From Moraxella pluranimalium (GTDB lineage: Bacteria; Pseudomonadota; Gammaproteobacteria; Pseudomonadales; Moraxellaceae), in the NCBI RefSeq assembly GCF_002014825.1, contig NZ_MUYU01000005.1, forward strand, positions 1-64,000: a stretch of 64,000 nucleotides of DNA, written 5' to 3'. The notes under the pieces are model-generated. The model saw nothing but the letters and a program-made list of their open reading frames with translations. It ran no database searches and had not been told where the DNA came from. This document shows positions 1 to 8,394 of the stretch, in pieces. Each line of letters opens with the position of its first letter. Positions within the stretch are counted from its first letter, which is position 1. The translations under genes and the position numbers were made by a program.

Positions 1-34
1 TTAGTGTACCACTACACTTCGTCTTGGTCGTCTC

Positions 35-508
35 ATGGTTTATCCTCATTTTTATGATATTGTACCACTTATTGAGGACTGCGGGATTAGTGTACCACTA
101 CAGATTGCATTAATTACTCATACTTTCATAAATGAACATTTCGCCTCAGAACTCTTCTTTCTTTGGGATGTTGTTTGCGTAGTTGGCGAGGGACGTATAC
201 AGCCATGTGAAGAAATTATTTATGATAACGAAACGGCATTTTTTCTTGCGCTAGAATACCTGCTTGTTCAAAATTATTGTCGTTTAATAACCAATGACGG
301 CAATAAAGAGATTAATAAGGCATTAGCCAAGATGGATGCTAAGCAGGCTTGTCAACTGCTAAAAGATGTTTGGATAGGTGAAGAGGCTATGAATAAGCTT
401 GATGAAGAAAATGGATATCTTGGTTGGTGGTTTGTAGTACTATGCCCCTATAACATTGTCCATCGATATACTGATGAAAGCGGTGAAGAACAGTGGGTTC
501 TTAATTGA
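35..508 (+). CDS. hypothetical protein, 157 aa
   Basis: I do not recognise this protein. It is acidic and soluble-looking, with no signal peptide and no clear membrane segment; the C-terminal third is rich in Trp, Tyr and acidic residues. The ATG at 35 is the only plausible start, because a TAG lies in frame at 2-4, and no good ribosome binding site precedes it. The 16-bp sequence TTAGTGTACCACTACA occurs at 1-16 and again at 87-102 inside the gene, so the 5' end may have been rearranged. Nothing around it hints at a role. A small orphan immunity-type protein is possible but unproven. Confidence 0.5.
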   Translation: MVYPHFYDIVPLIEDCGISVPLQIALITHTFINEHFASELFFLWDVVCVVGEGRIQPCEEIIYDNETAFFLALEYLLVQNYCRLITNDGNKEINKALAKMDAKQACQLLKDVWIGEEAMNKLDEENGYLGWWFVVLCPYNIVHRYTDESGEEQWVLN

Positions 509-672
509 TTAGCTTAACCCCTAAGTTGGACAAAAGAATAACACTCAACATATTCAAACCCCGCCATAAAAAATATGGACATTTTTAGCGTGCTTTAGCA
601 CGGTGTACTGGTACAACCCATCACCAACAGCAGAACAAATATCAGAAAAAATGCCGGTGCAACTGTCATATA

Positions 673-1548
673 TCAGTCTTCCATGATTTGGTTTAGCCTA
701 GTCATCCCTGCCCAATGTTGGCTAAATTGATACGCCACACGCCCCGAGCGGCCGCCCCGAGTGCTTGCCCATTTGAGCGCCTCAGCTTCGATGGTGTCAT
801 CATAGCTGATACCATGCTTGGCAAGTAGATGCTTGACGATGTCTAGATACAGTGCTTGATTCATCGGATAAAACGACAGCCAAATCCCAAAGCGGTCTGA
901 TAGTGACACCGTCTCATCGATGGTCTCATAAGGATTGACTTCATCGGTTTGACCATTATAAATATTGACATTGTCTTTCATCAGCTGTGGTAGCAGATGA
1001 CGGCGGTTACTGGTGGCATAGACGAGTAGGTTATTTTGTTCGCTGTCGAGTGCGCCATCGAGTACGCTTTTTAGGGTGCGATAATTCTCATCTTGGGCAT
1101 TAAATGCCAAATCATCACAGTAGATGATGTAGCGATTGGGATTGCCACTTTTGGCGGCAGTTTTGATGGCTTGGCGAATTTTATCAAGGTGCAATAGGTC
1201 ATCACGAGCCACTTCGATGATGCGTAGCCCCTTGTGGTGATAGGCTTTGAGTAGGGCACGAATCAGCGATGACTTGCCTGCGCCACGAGTGCCTGTCATC
1301 AGCACATGGTTGGCAGGCAGGCGAGCCAAGAACTGCTCGGTGTTGGCGATGAGTTTGTCTTTTTGGGTATCAATACCAAGCAAATCCGCCAAATCCCCAC
1401 CGAAACTCACATCAATCGGCACAAGCTTACCATGCAGACCGCCCACCCAGCGATAGGCGAGCACATCAGCATCGATGCTAATAGGCTGTGTGGTACGCTC
1501 GCTTAGGTATTGGGTTAGCAGGTCAATGAGTTCATTTGGCAAAGTCAT
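673..1548 (-). CDS. DUF815 family P-loop ATPase
   Basis: The protein is 291 aa. It has a Walker A motif GTRGAGKSS near residue 86 and a Walker B-like YCDDLAF near residue 143. An arginine-rich sensor region around residue 265 (TRGGRSGRVAYQF) is typical of the DUF815 AAA-like ATPases found next to metabolic and protease genes in proteobacteria. The biochemical role of the family is not established. Translation starts at ATG 1548, preceded by an AGGATAT-like binding site. It follows the YpfJ-type peptidase gene on the same strand, but a terminator hairpin sits between them. It is full length for the family. Confidence 0.85.
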   Translation of the reverse strand: MTLPNELIDLLTQYLSERTTQPISIDADVLAYRWVGGLHGKLVPIDVSFGGDLADLLGIDTQKDKLIANTEQFLARLPANHVLMTGTRGAGKSSLIRALLKAYHHKGLRIIEVARDDLLHLDKIRQAIKTAAKSGNPNRYIIYCDDLAFNAQDENYRTLKSVLDGALDSEQNNLLVYATSNRRHLLPQLMKDNVNIYNGQTDEVNPYETIDETVSLSDRFGIWLSFYPMNQALYLDIVKHLLAKHGISYDDTIEAEALKWASTRGGRSGRVAYQFSQHWAGMTRLNQIMED

Positions 1549-1580
1549 GGCATATCCTTAATCATACAAATCAAAAAATA

Positions 1581-1615
1581 AAAAATTGGGATACGCCATT
1601 GTACCCCAATTTTTT
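1581..1615. terminator. intrinsic terminator, bidirectional
   Basis: Arms AAAAATTGGG and CCCCAATTTTT surround a short loop, with A and T runs on the two sides. It lies between the metallopeptidase and the DUF815 ATPase and could stop minus-strand transcription after the former. Confidence 0.7.
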
Positions 1616-1627
1616 AGCAAATTACCA

Positions 1628-2527
1628 TCAAATATTGCGTGTGGCAAAGGTATCGCACTGCTTAATGTCACCAGTTTCAAAGCCACGATAGAACCACTGC
1701 TTACGCTGTGCGCTCGTGCCATGCGTAAAGCTATCAGGGACGGCATGGCCTTGTGCCTTGTGCTGTAGGTAGTCATCACCGATTTTTTCGGCGGCATCCA
1801 GCGCTTCTTCGATGTCGCCTTGTTGTAGGAACTGCGTGCGTTCGTGATTGTGGCGTGCCCATAGCCCAGCAAAGCAGTCGGCTTGTAGCTCTTGGCGGAC
1901 AGATAGGTTATTGGCGGTAGCCTTGCTTGCCTGTGCTTGTGCTTGGCGGACTTGGCTTGAGATGCCGAGTAGCGTCTGCACATGATGACCGACTTCGTGG
2001 GCGATGACATAGGCTTGGGCGAAGTCGCCTGCTTGGTCATTGCGAGTCAGTTCGGTGTTGTTTTGTTCACCGCCGATGTCCATTTGGGTTCTCATATCAC
2101 GAAAAAATCCCGTGTCCAAATACACCTTTTGGTCAGCAGGACAATAAAACGGCCCGCTAGCAGAAGTTGCCGAACCGCACGCAGATTGCACCGCACCGCT
2201 AAATAGCACAAGGGTCGGCGCTTGATAAGTCTTGCCAAGCTGATTAAAAATCGGCGTCCAGACTTCTTCGGTATCGGCAAGCACCGTTGCCACAAATTCA
2301 CGAGATTCTGCCATATCCGCCGTTTCGGTAGCGGGAGTGGTGGCAGGCGTGTTGGCATTTTGGATTTGTTGCGTGACGCCTAGCGTGGTCTCGGGGCTGA
2401 TGCCAAATACTTGCCATAAAATCAGCGCAATAATCAGACCGACGATACTGATACCGCCTGCTTTTTTGGCACCGCCACCGCGTCTGTCTTCGATATTGCT
2501 ACTTTGTCTGCGACCACGCCACTGCAT
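1628..2527 (-). CDS. ypfJ: neutral zinc metallopeptidase, YpfJ family
   Basis: The protein is 299 aa, close to the roughly 290 aa of E. coli YpfJ. The N-terminus (MQWRGRRQSSNIEDRRG) is typical of the family and precedes one membrane anchor at about residues 25-42 (GISIVGLIIALILWQVFGI). The zinc site HEVGHH lies near residue 176 (AHEVGHHVQTLLG), followed by the ELQADCFAGLWA glutamate motif that completes the gluzincin-like centre. A Cys pair around residues 116-128 may form a disulphide. The domain is expected to face the periplasm, anchored in the inner membrane. Substrates are unknown. Confidence 0.9.
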   Translation of the reverse strand: MQWRGRRQSSNIEDRRGGGAKKAGGISIVGLIIALILWQVFGISPETTLGVTQQIQNANTPATTPATETADMAESREFVATVLADTEEVWTPIFNQLGKTYQAPTLVLFSGAVQSACGSATSASGPFYCPADQKVYLDTGFFRDMRTQMDIGGEQNNTELTRNDQAGDFAQAYVIAHEVGHHVQTLLGISSQVRQAQAQASKATANNLSVRQELQADCFAGLWARHNHERTQFLQQGDIEEALDAAEKIGDDYLQHKAQGHAVPDSFTHGTSAQRKQWFYRGFETGDIKQCDTFATRNI

Positions 2528-2664
2528 AGATTCACCTTTTGTTGAATTTGATTTTGGAAAATGATTAAAATGGGATTATTATACGAAAAATGCCGTCGCA
2601 GATGGGTGATGGGTTACGATATTTTACAAAAGTCGCACCGTGATGGTCGGTGACGGGGATGAGC

Positions 2665-2940
2665 TTAGTGTGCACAAGTCGCCATATGCACCAGTGGCGA
2701 CCACCAATAACCTTTGATGGCGTCAGCTTGGCTTGTATCTGATGTATGCATATTTGCCAAATCCTGCTGCTGGCTGTGATGGGAGTGATGACTGTCGTGA
2801 CTGTCATGATGATGGGTGTGCGATGTATCAAATCCACCCCGATGATGACTGACCACCACTGCACACACCATAAAGGTGATGGCAATAAATATCCCAATCA
2901 TTACTTTGTAAGTCTGCGAACTGTCTGTGCGTGCCATCAT
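2665..2940 (-). CDS. small histidine-rich single-pass membrane protein
   Basis: This is a 91-aa ORF. A membrane segment at residues 12-31 (VMIGIFIAITFMVCAVVVSH) is followed by a strikingly His/Asp/Ser-rich stretch (SHTHHHDSHDSHHSHHS) at about residues 40-57. An AAGG sequence sits 7 nt before the paired ATG codons at 2940/2937. The His cluster would suit metal binding (Zn, Ni, Cu) on the periplasmic side, but no family is recognised and that is inference. The low-complexity composition means a chance ORF is not fully excluded. Confidence 0.55.
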   Translation of the reverse strand: MMARTDSSQTYKVMIGIFIAITFMVCAVVVSHHRGGFDTSHTHHHDSHDSHHSHHSQQQDLANMHTSDTSQADAIKGYWWSPLVHMATCAH

Positions 2941-3067
2941 GCGGATGCCTTGTCATTATGAGTAGTTAGTATAAGCGGTTTGGTGGCGACTTGGCAAGCG
3001 TGATTGACTTGCAATTTTGGCACATTGGGCGTAAGATTGGCGGTATTACTGATTTTAGGAATGATTT

Positions 3068-3736
3068 ATGCTAAAAAGTGTCATCGCCCAGCACAACCCA
3101 AATAACCTACCCATCACTCATGCGGTGATTTGGCTGCATGGCTTGGGGGCGAGCGGTCATGATTTTGAGCCGATTGTCCCCGAGCTTGGCTTGTCAGGTG
3201 ATGTGGGTGTGCGATTTATTTTTCCGCACGCACCGCAGATTCCTGTGACGATCAATGGTGGCTATATCATGCCGGCGTGGTATGACATCCTTGAGATGAC
3301 GCTCGATCGCAAGGTGGATGTCGCCCAAATCGCTGCATCAGCAGATGCCATCAATGTGCTGATTGATGAGCAAATCAGCGCAGGTATCGATAGCCAAAAC
3401 ATCATCATCGCAGGCTTTTCGCAAGGTGGGGCGGTGGCGTATCACACCGTCTTGACCAATACTCGCAAGCTTGGCGGATTGCTCGCTTTATCGACTTATT
3501 TTGCCACCAGCAATGAAATCTCAAGCGTCGGCATCAACCAAGACATCGCCGTCAAAATCGATCATGGCGACTTTGATGACATCGTCCCGCCTGTACTTGG
3601 TGCACGAGCCAAAGCATCACTTGAAACGCTTGGACTATCCCCGACGCTATCGACTTATCCAATGGCGCATCAGGTGTGCCTAGCGCAGATTAAGGCGATT
3701 GGTCAATGGATGAATGAGTTATTTGCCAAGTCTTGA
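3068..3736 (+). CDS. carboxylesterase/phospholipase-type alpha/beta hydrolase
   Basis: The protein is 222 aa, the normal length of the carboxylesterase II/acyl-protein thioesterase family. Visible elements are the oxyanion-loop motif WLHGLGASGHDF (residues 23-34), the nucleophile elbow GFSQGG (Ser about residue 120), the acid in the HGDFDDIVPP segment (about 168-177) and the catalytic His in MAHQVC (about 200). It is expected to hydrolyse short-chain esters in the cytoplasm. The start ATG 3068 has AGGAATG just upstream. It stands alone between divergent and convergent neighbours. Confidence 0.9.
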   Translation: MLKSVIAQHNPNNLPITHAVIWLHGLGASGHDFEPIVPELGLSGDVGVRFIFPHAPQIPVTINGGYIMPAWYDILEMTLDRKVDVAQIAASADAINVLIDEQISAGIDSQNIIIAGFSQGGAVAYHTVLTNTRKLGGLLALSTYFATSNEISSVGINQDIAVKIDHGDFDDIVPPVLGARAKASLETLGLSPTLSTYPMAHQVCLAQIKAIGQWMNELFAKS

Positions 3737-3762
3737 TTAAGCCATAACCGCTTATCAAGAAT

Positions 3763-3832
3763 AAAAAAAGCCCAACACGCTTCCCCACCTTTTGGGCGAC
3801 CGTAGTCACCCCGTGGGAGTAGTGTTGGGCTT
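3763..3832 (-). terminator. long structured terminator / candidate structured RNA element
   Basis: Outer arms AAGCCCAACAC and GTGTTGGGCTT (11 bp) enclose a second stem and then a perfect inner 7-bp stem. On the minus strand that inner stem is GGGTGAC-TACG-GTCGCCC, capped by a UACG tetraloop. A T7 run follows on the minus strand, so it should terminate transcription coming from the hydrolase gene that ends at 3952. The extra inner stems are more elaborate than a plain terminator. Confidence 0.7.
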
Positions 3833-3951
3833 AATTGTCATTGTATCAAATGTGATTTGATATGGCAAGTTTGAGAAGTAAGCTTTGAAAAATTGGTTAA
3901 GATGGAAAATTACAAACCGTCTGGTCGGTTTTATATTAATGATGGCAATTA

Positions 3952-4647
3952 TCAAGCATGATTAAATTGACCATGCTGCAAAAAATGTAGCGTCTGCATC
4001 GCCACCGTCTTATCAGTCAGCAGTCCTGAATGACTGACGGGCAAAACCAAATAATCCGTCGCATGGTCAAGGGTAGTTTCGGACAGTAGCACCGTGCCGT
4101 CGTGTCGTCTATCAAGTCTATCATGCCTGCGTTGGTAGCTGTACAGCGCAAGCAATGGCACACCAAGTCCAACAGGTCGATGTCCTGCGATGACACCAAT
4201 CTCAACATCACTCGGCGGTAGTGGACAAGTGCTGTCGAGTGCGCCTGTGTAGGATTGCTTAATCAGTGGTGGCAGATATTTGTGCGCAAAGTGTGCCGTC
4301 TGACTACCTTGATGTGGTGTGCCAAGCGTGACACAGCGATGAACTTGCCACATCGGATAATGCACCAAAAAATGCCGTATCACAAGGCCGCCCAAGCTAT
4401 GTCCGACCAGATTGATGGGCTTGGCAGGATCATGATGCGTCAGCAGATACTCGTGCAGTCCTTGACTGTGTTTGGCGATGGGGTGATTTAGGCTTTTGTA
4501 GCCATAGCAATAGGTTGATAAGCCATGATTTTCAAGCTTTTTGGCAAGTGGTTTCATATACCACGGATTTAGATGCAGTCCGTGAATTAGGATGGTTAAG
4601 GGTGTATTCATTGATGCTATGATATTGCCTAGATGAACTGACATCAT
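3952..4647 (-). CDS. alpha/beta-fold lipase-like hydrolase
   Basis: The protein is up to 231 aa. LTILIHGLHLNPWYMKPLAKK opens the fold, and GHSLGG is the nucleophile elbow (Ser near residue 84). TLGTPHQGS follows the elbow, as in triacylglycerol-lipase-like and PGAP1-like proteins. The catalytic His is probably in LPVSHSGLL near residue 208. No signal peptide is seen, so the protein is probably cytoplasmic. The start is uncertain: ATG 4647 gives the longest form, while ATG 4611 (MNTPLTILIHG) fits the fold better; neither has a good binding site. Confidence 0.75.
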   Translation of the reverse strand: MMSVHLGNIIASMNTPLTILIHGLHLNPWYMKPLAKKLENHGLSTYCYGYKSLNHPIAKHSQGLHEYLLTHHDPAKPINLVGHSLGGLVIRHFLVHYPMWQVHRCVTLGTPHQGSQTAHFAHKYLPPLIKQSYTGALDSTCPLPPSDVEIGVIAGHRPVGLGVPLLALYSYQRRHDRLDRRHDGTVLLSETTLDHATDYLVLPVSHSGLLTDKTVAMQTLHFLQHGQFNHA

Positions 4648-4705
4648 AACAAATCTATAAAATGACTATCAACCACCGCGCAAAAAAGCATACAATACAT
4701 ACAAT

Positions 4706-4739
4706 AAAAAAAGACCCAAACCAGCGTTCGGATCTTTTA
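4706..4739 (-). terminator. terminator after infA
   Basis: On the minus strand AAAAGATCC and GGGTCTTTT pair around a 12-nt loop and a T7 run follows. It lies about 50 bp past the infA stop codon. Confidence 0.65.
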
Positions 4740-4785
4740 AGAGTTAAAATGATTTAAAATAAAGCTAAGTCATCAACTTGGTAGA

Positions 4786-5007
4786 TTATTTACCACGATA
4801 AGTGATGCGACCTTTGCTCAAATCATAAGGGGTCATCTCAACCTTGACCTTGTCACCTGTCAAGATGCGGATGTAGTGCTTACGCATTTTGCCCGAGATG
4901 TGGGCGATGATTTCGTGTCCGTTATCTAGGCGGACTTTGAATAGGGTGTTTGGCAAAGTGTCGATTACTTCGCCTTCAAATTCGATGATGTCGTCTTTTT
5001 TTGCCAT
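4786..5007 (-). CDS. infA: translation initiation factor IF-1
   Basis: The protein is 73 aa and nearly entirely the S1-like OB fold. It starts [14 protein letters not shown] and contains the family motifs [25 protein letters not shown] and [13 protein letters not shown], ending [10 protein letters not shown]-1 binds the 30S A site during initiation and works with IF-2 and IF-3. Length and sequence match the family throughout. It is followed by its own terminator. Confidence 0.97.
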   Translation of the reverse strand: MAKKDDIIEFEGEVIDTLPNTLFKVRLDNGHEIIAHISGKMRKHYIRILTGDKVKVEMTPYDLSKGRITYRGK

Positions 5008-5071
5008 AATCTCATCAATATCGTTAAAAAATTTGGGCTATTATACTATTTTTCATCATGAAAATATAGCC

Positions 5072-5905
5072 TTATTTTGGTAAATTTAGCCAAAGTGGTG
5101 TCAATGGCATATCAGGCAGCAAGGATTGCAAATGCTCTGGATAATAGGCATTGATAAAATATAAGCCATCAGCCGATGCGGTCGGCGGGGCGAGTGTGCG
5201 ATCTTTGGCATGAATTAGGGGTAGCAGCTCATCCACCGCCATCTCACCACGACCGATGGCAAACAGTGCGCCCATGATGTTACGCACCATATGGTGCAAA
5301 AAACCATCGGCTTGGATGTCAAGCACCAGATACGCCCCATGTGTGAATAGCTCGGCATGGCTGACTGTGCGTACAGGCTGATTGGACTGACAAGCCGCCG
5401 CACGAAAACTTGTAAAATCATGCGTACCGACCAAAAGCTTGCTTGCCTGTATCATCTTATCGATATCAAGCGGTGCATACTCATGGGTCACCTGATGGCG
5501 CAAGATGGCAGGGCGATAGGGCTGATTGAGCGTGATGTAGCGATAGCGACGCGCGATGGCGCTAAAGCGAGCATGAAAATCATCCGGCATCGGCACCATC
5601 CAGCGCAGAGCGATGTCATCGGGTAACATACTATTGACACCACGCAGCCAGTTATAGACAGGGCGATGAGCGTGTGTGGTGAAATGCGCCACCATATTGC
5701 CAGCATGGACACCAGCATCAGTGCGACCTGCGGCAATGAGCTCGATGGGTTCGTTGGCAATCTTGGATAGAGCGTTTTCGATGACGGCTTGGACGCCGAT
5801 GGCATCGATTTGGCGTTGCCAGCCACGATAGTTCGTCCCGATGAACTCGATACCGACGGCATAAACCTGCGCACGGCTTTGGGCGGTTTGGGTATCTTGT
5901 GTCAT
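5072..5905 (-). CDS. truA: tRNA pseudouridine(38-40) synthase TruA
   Basis: The protein is 277 aa. The catalytic Asp lies in AAGRTDAGVHA (about residue 62). VEFIGTNYRGWQRQ-type sequence near the N-terminus and DIQADGFLHHMVRNIMGAL near residue 200 are also family signatures. TruA isomerises uridines 38-40 of the anticodon arm in many tRNAs. The start overlaps the stop of the asparaginase gene by 4 bp (ATGA), so the two are very likely co-transcribed and translationally coupled. Confidence 0.95.
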   Translation of the reverse strand: MTQDTQTAQSRAQVYAVGIEFIGTNYRGWQRQIDAIGVQAVIENALSKIANEPIELIAAGRTDAGVHAGNMVAHFTTHAHRPVYNWLRGVNSMLPDDIALRWMVPMPDDFHARFSAIARRYRYITLNQPYRPAILRHQVTHEYAPLDIDKMIQASKLLVGTHDFTSFRAAACQSNQPVRTVSHAELFTHGAYLVLDIQADGFLHHMVRNIMGALFAIGRGEMAVDELLPLIHAKDRTLAPPTASADGLYFINAYYPEHLQSLLPDMPLTPLWLNLPK

Positions 5906-6897
5906 GGGGTGATCGTCCAGTGTGTATCAGACAGCTTGTCATTTAGGCTAAGCCACAGCGCCTGCCCATAGATGCCCGCGATACTTAGCGTCCCTGCTGC
6001 CCAGATGCCATGCTCATATTGCCATGCGCCAGCTGCGTAGTTGCTGTTCGTACCGCCAAATGGGCACATCGTCGTGCAGATGATACGCACGCCACGAGCG
6101 ATGGCATCATCGATGGCATGGATGATGGCAAGTGATGATGGCAGATTGCCTGCACCGTAGCCGATTAGGATAATGGCACACGCATTGGCGGCTGCTTGGC
6201 TGATGGACTGTGCCAAAATGTCAGTGGCATTGGGCAGGGCGTAGATGGCATGGATGTGGGTGGTGCTTGCACGGGTTTGTAAGTTGGCAAGTTCGTTGAT
6301 TTTGTGTTCAATCGCTGTGCTTGGCACTGCATGATGATTGGCATTATCAAAAGTTGCCACCACACCATCAAACGCATCATGGATTTGGCTGTTGATTTTT
6401 TGGGTATTATTGGCAATTAGGCTCTTATGATAAAACTGCACATAGACACCTGTGTGCTTTGATGCCACGCCAAGCGCATCGCTAAGATTCGTCCATGCAT
6501 CGCTGTCTTTATTAATCTGATAATCGACAAGCTCAGGGATAAATAACGGCTGCATACTGCCTGTAATCACAAGGCTAATATCAGGTAAATCCGCCAAAGC
6601 GTGTGCCAAAAATGCCGCCAAAAAGCTGAGCGTATCCGTCCCTGTCAATAGCACAAATCGACGCACACCAGTAGCATAAGCATCAAGGATAATGCGATAA
6701 AAATGCACAAACTCCGTCGGTGTCAAGGTGCTAGAATCTTTGATGACATCATTATCAAGCACGCGAATGTGATAATTTTGCTCAGCTAAACGCTCGGTCA
6801 AAATCGGCAAAAACACATCGGCAGGCAGGGGTGATAAGGGCGTGCCATGACTGCCAAAAGTACCGCCTGCATAAATCAGATGAATGGGTGTGGTCAT
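5902..6897 (-). CDS. L-asparaginase family amidohydrolase
   Basis: The protein is about 331 aa. It has the two catalytic Thr regions of the family: IYAGGTFGSHG near the N-terminus and LLTGTDTLSFLAA near residue 85. GAGNLPSS appears in the C-terminal half. It converts asparagine to aspartate and ammonia. No signal peptide is seen, so a cytoplasmic type I-like enzyme is likely. ATG 6897 gives MTTPIHLIYAGG; ATG 6906 would add three residues and no binding site decides between them. It forms an overlapping pair with truA. Confidence 0.85.
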   Translation of the reverse strand: MTTPIHLIYAGGTFGSHGTPLSPLPADVFLPILTERLAEQNYHIRVLDNDVIKDSSTLTPTEFVHFYRIILDAYATGVRRFVLLTGTDTLSFLAAFLAHALADLPDISLVITGSMQPLFIPELVDYQINKDSDAWTNLSDALGVASKHTGVYVQFYHKSLIANNTQKINSQIHDAFDGVVATFDNANHHAVPSTAIEHKINELANLQTRASTTHIHAIYALPNATDILAQSISQAAANACAIILIGYGAGNLPSSLAIIHAIDDAIARGVRIICTTMCPFGGTNSNYAAGAWQYEHGIWAAGTLSIAGIYGQALWLSLNDKLSDTHWTITP

Positions 6898-7007
6898 AAG
6901 AATCATCAATCAAAAAAGCTTAGGCGTATTATAAAGCAAAGCCACCAAAAAAGCACATCAAATCATCGGTAAAGCCACCGCACCCACCACAAGGCGTGTC
7001 TTGGTTA

Positions 7008-7046
7008 AATAAAAAAACCATTTATGCCGCGATAGGACATAAATGG
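7008..7046 (-). terminator. terminator after asd
   Basis: CCATTTATG and CATAAATGG form a 9-bp stem, followed on the minus strand by T7. It is placed 55 bp beyond the asd stop codon. Confidence 0.75.
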
Positions 7047-7099
7047 CTCTTGCACACGCCAAAATAGCGGTGAAACGCTCAAACTAGCTCACACTAGGC

Positions 7100-8230
7100 T
7101 TAGATGCGACCTTGTACGATGGCAAGCATACGGCGTAGTGGCTCAGCAGCACCCCACAGTAGTTGGTCACCAACGGTAAAGGCAGTCAGGTACTCACCGC
7201 CCATGTTCATCTTACGCAGACGACCAACGGCGACATTTAGCGTACCAGTCACAGCCACAGGCGTTAGACGCTCCATGCTTGCAGGTTTGTCATTTTCGAC
7301 GACATCTAGCCAAGGGTTGTCGCTTTCACGCAGTGCCGCTTCGATTTCTTCTAGTGGGATGTCTTGGGTAAGCTTGATGGTCAGTGCTTGGCTGTGGCAA
7401 CGCATCGCACCGATACGCACGCAGATACCATCGATATTGATGAGCTCATCACCTGATTTGCCAAGGATTTTATTGGTTTCGGCTTGACCTTTCCACTCTT
7501 CACGAGATTGACCGTTTTCAAGCTGACTGTCGATATAAGGAATCAGACTGCCTGCCAATACTGCACCGAAGTGCTGTTTTGGGAAGCTATCGCTACGCTG
7601 TGTATCGGCGATGGTCTTGTCAATCTCAAGGATGGCAGAAGCAGGGTCAGCAAGCTTATCAGCGACCGAATCACGCAGTACACCCATACCGCTGATTAGC
7701 TCACGCATATTGTTTGCGCCAGCGCCTGATGCGGCTTGATAAGTCATCGCTGATACCCATTCTACCCAGCCACGGCGGAATAGCTCACCGATTGCCATCA
7801 GCATTAGGCTGACGGTGCAGTTACCACCGATAAAGTCTTTTTTGCCATTGGCTAGGGCGGCATCAATCACATCACGATTGACTGGGTCTAGGATAATGAT
7901 GGCGTCATCATCCATACGCAGTGAGCTAGCTGCATCAATCCAGTAGCCATTCCAACCGCTGTCACGCAGTTTGCCATGTACGGCTTTGGTGTAGTCACCG
8001 CCTTGGCAGGTGATAATGGTGTCGCATTTGGCAAGCTCGGTGATGTCATTGGCATCTTTTAGAGTGCCTGCATCCACGCCAAAATCAGGGGCTTTGCCAC
8101 CAGCATTGCTCGTTGAGAAGAATACTGGGGTAATGTGTGCAAAATCCCCTTCTTCAACCATACGAGCCATCAGTACAGAACCAACCATACCGCGCCAGCC
8201 AACCAGACCAACTACCATTTTTTCTGCCAT
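7100..8230 (-). CDS. asd: aspartate-semialdehyde dehydrogenase
   Basis: The protein is 376 aa, the usual size of the gamma-proteobacterial class. The N-terminal Rossmann motif is [15 protein letters not shown]. The active-site Cys is in [12 protein letters not shown] (about residue 134), with a catalytic His near [11 protein letters not shown] (about 275). It reduces aspartyl phosphate to aspartate semialdehyde, the branch point to lysine, threonine, methionine and diaminopimelate. The start at ATG 8230 is chosen because AAAGGTAG lies upstream; the longer reading frame lacks this. lysC, the preceding step in the pathway, is also in this window. Confidence 0.95.
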   Translation of the reverse strand: MAEKMVVGLVGWRGMVGSVLMARMVEEGDFAHITPVFFSTSNAGGKAPDFGVDAGTLKDANDITELAKCDTIITCQGGDYTKAVHGKLRDSGWNGYWIDAASSLRMDDDAIIILDPVNRDVIDAALANGKKDFIGGNCTVSLMLMAIGELFRRGWVEWVSAMTYQAASGAGANNMRELISGMGVLRDSVADKLADPASAILEIDKTIADTQRSDSFPKQHFGAVLAGSLIPYIDSQLENGQSREEWKGQAETNKILGKSGDELINIDGICVRIGAMRCHSQALTIKLTQDIPLEEIEAALRESDNPWLDVVENDKPASMERLTPVAVTGTLNVAVGRLRKMNMGGEYLTAFTVGDQLLWGAAEPLRRMLAIVQGRI

Positions 8231-8394
8231 GTTAAAACTACCTTTTGCTTGGTGAAATGACCCAATCAAGACCATCACGATTGGGCGAGAATGAATAGAT
8301 AACTATGCCTTGTTATGACCAAAAAATCAAGTGTTTTTATGAACTTTTGTACACTAATTTTTTGGGTTGGTTAAAACTTGTGGTTTGATATTGG

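Noticed and set aside
515..620. CCCCTAAGTTGGACAAAAG and a short dyad resembling an insertion-sequence end
   Set aside because: Only a short match to remembered IS ends; no second end and no transposase remnant were seen.
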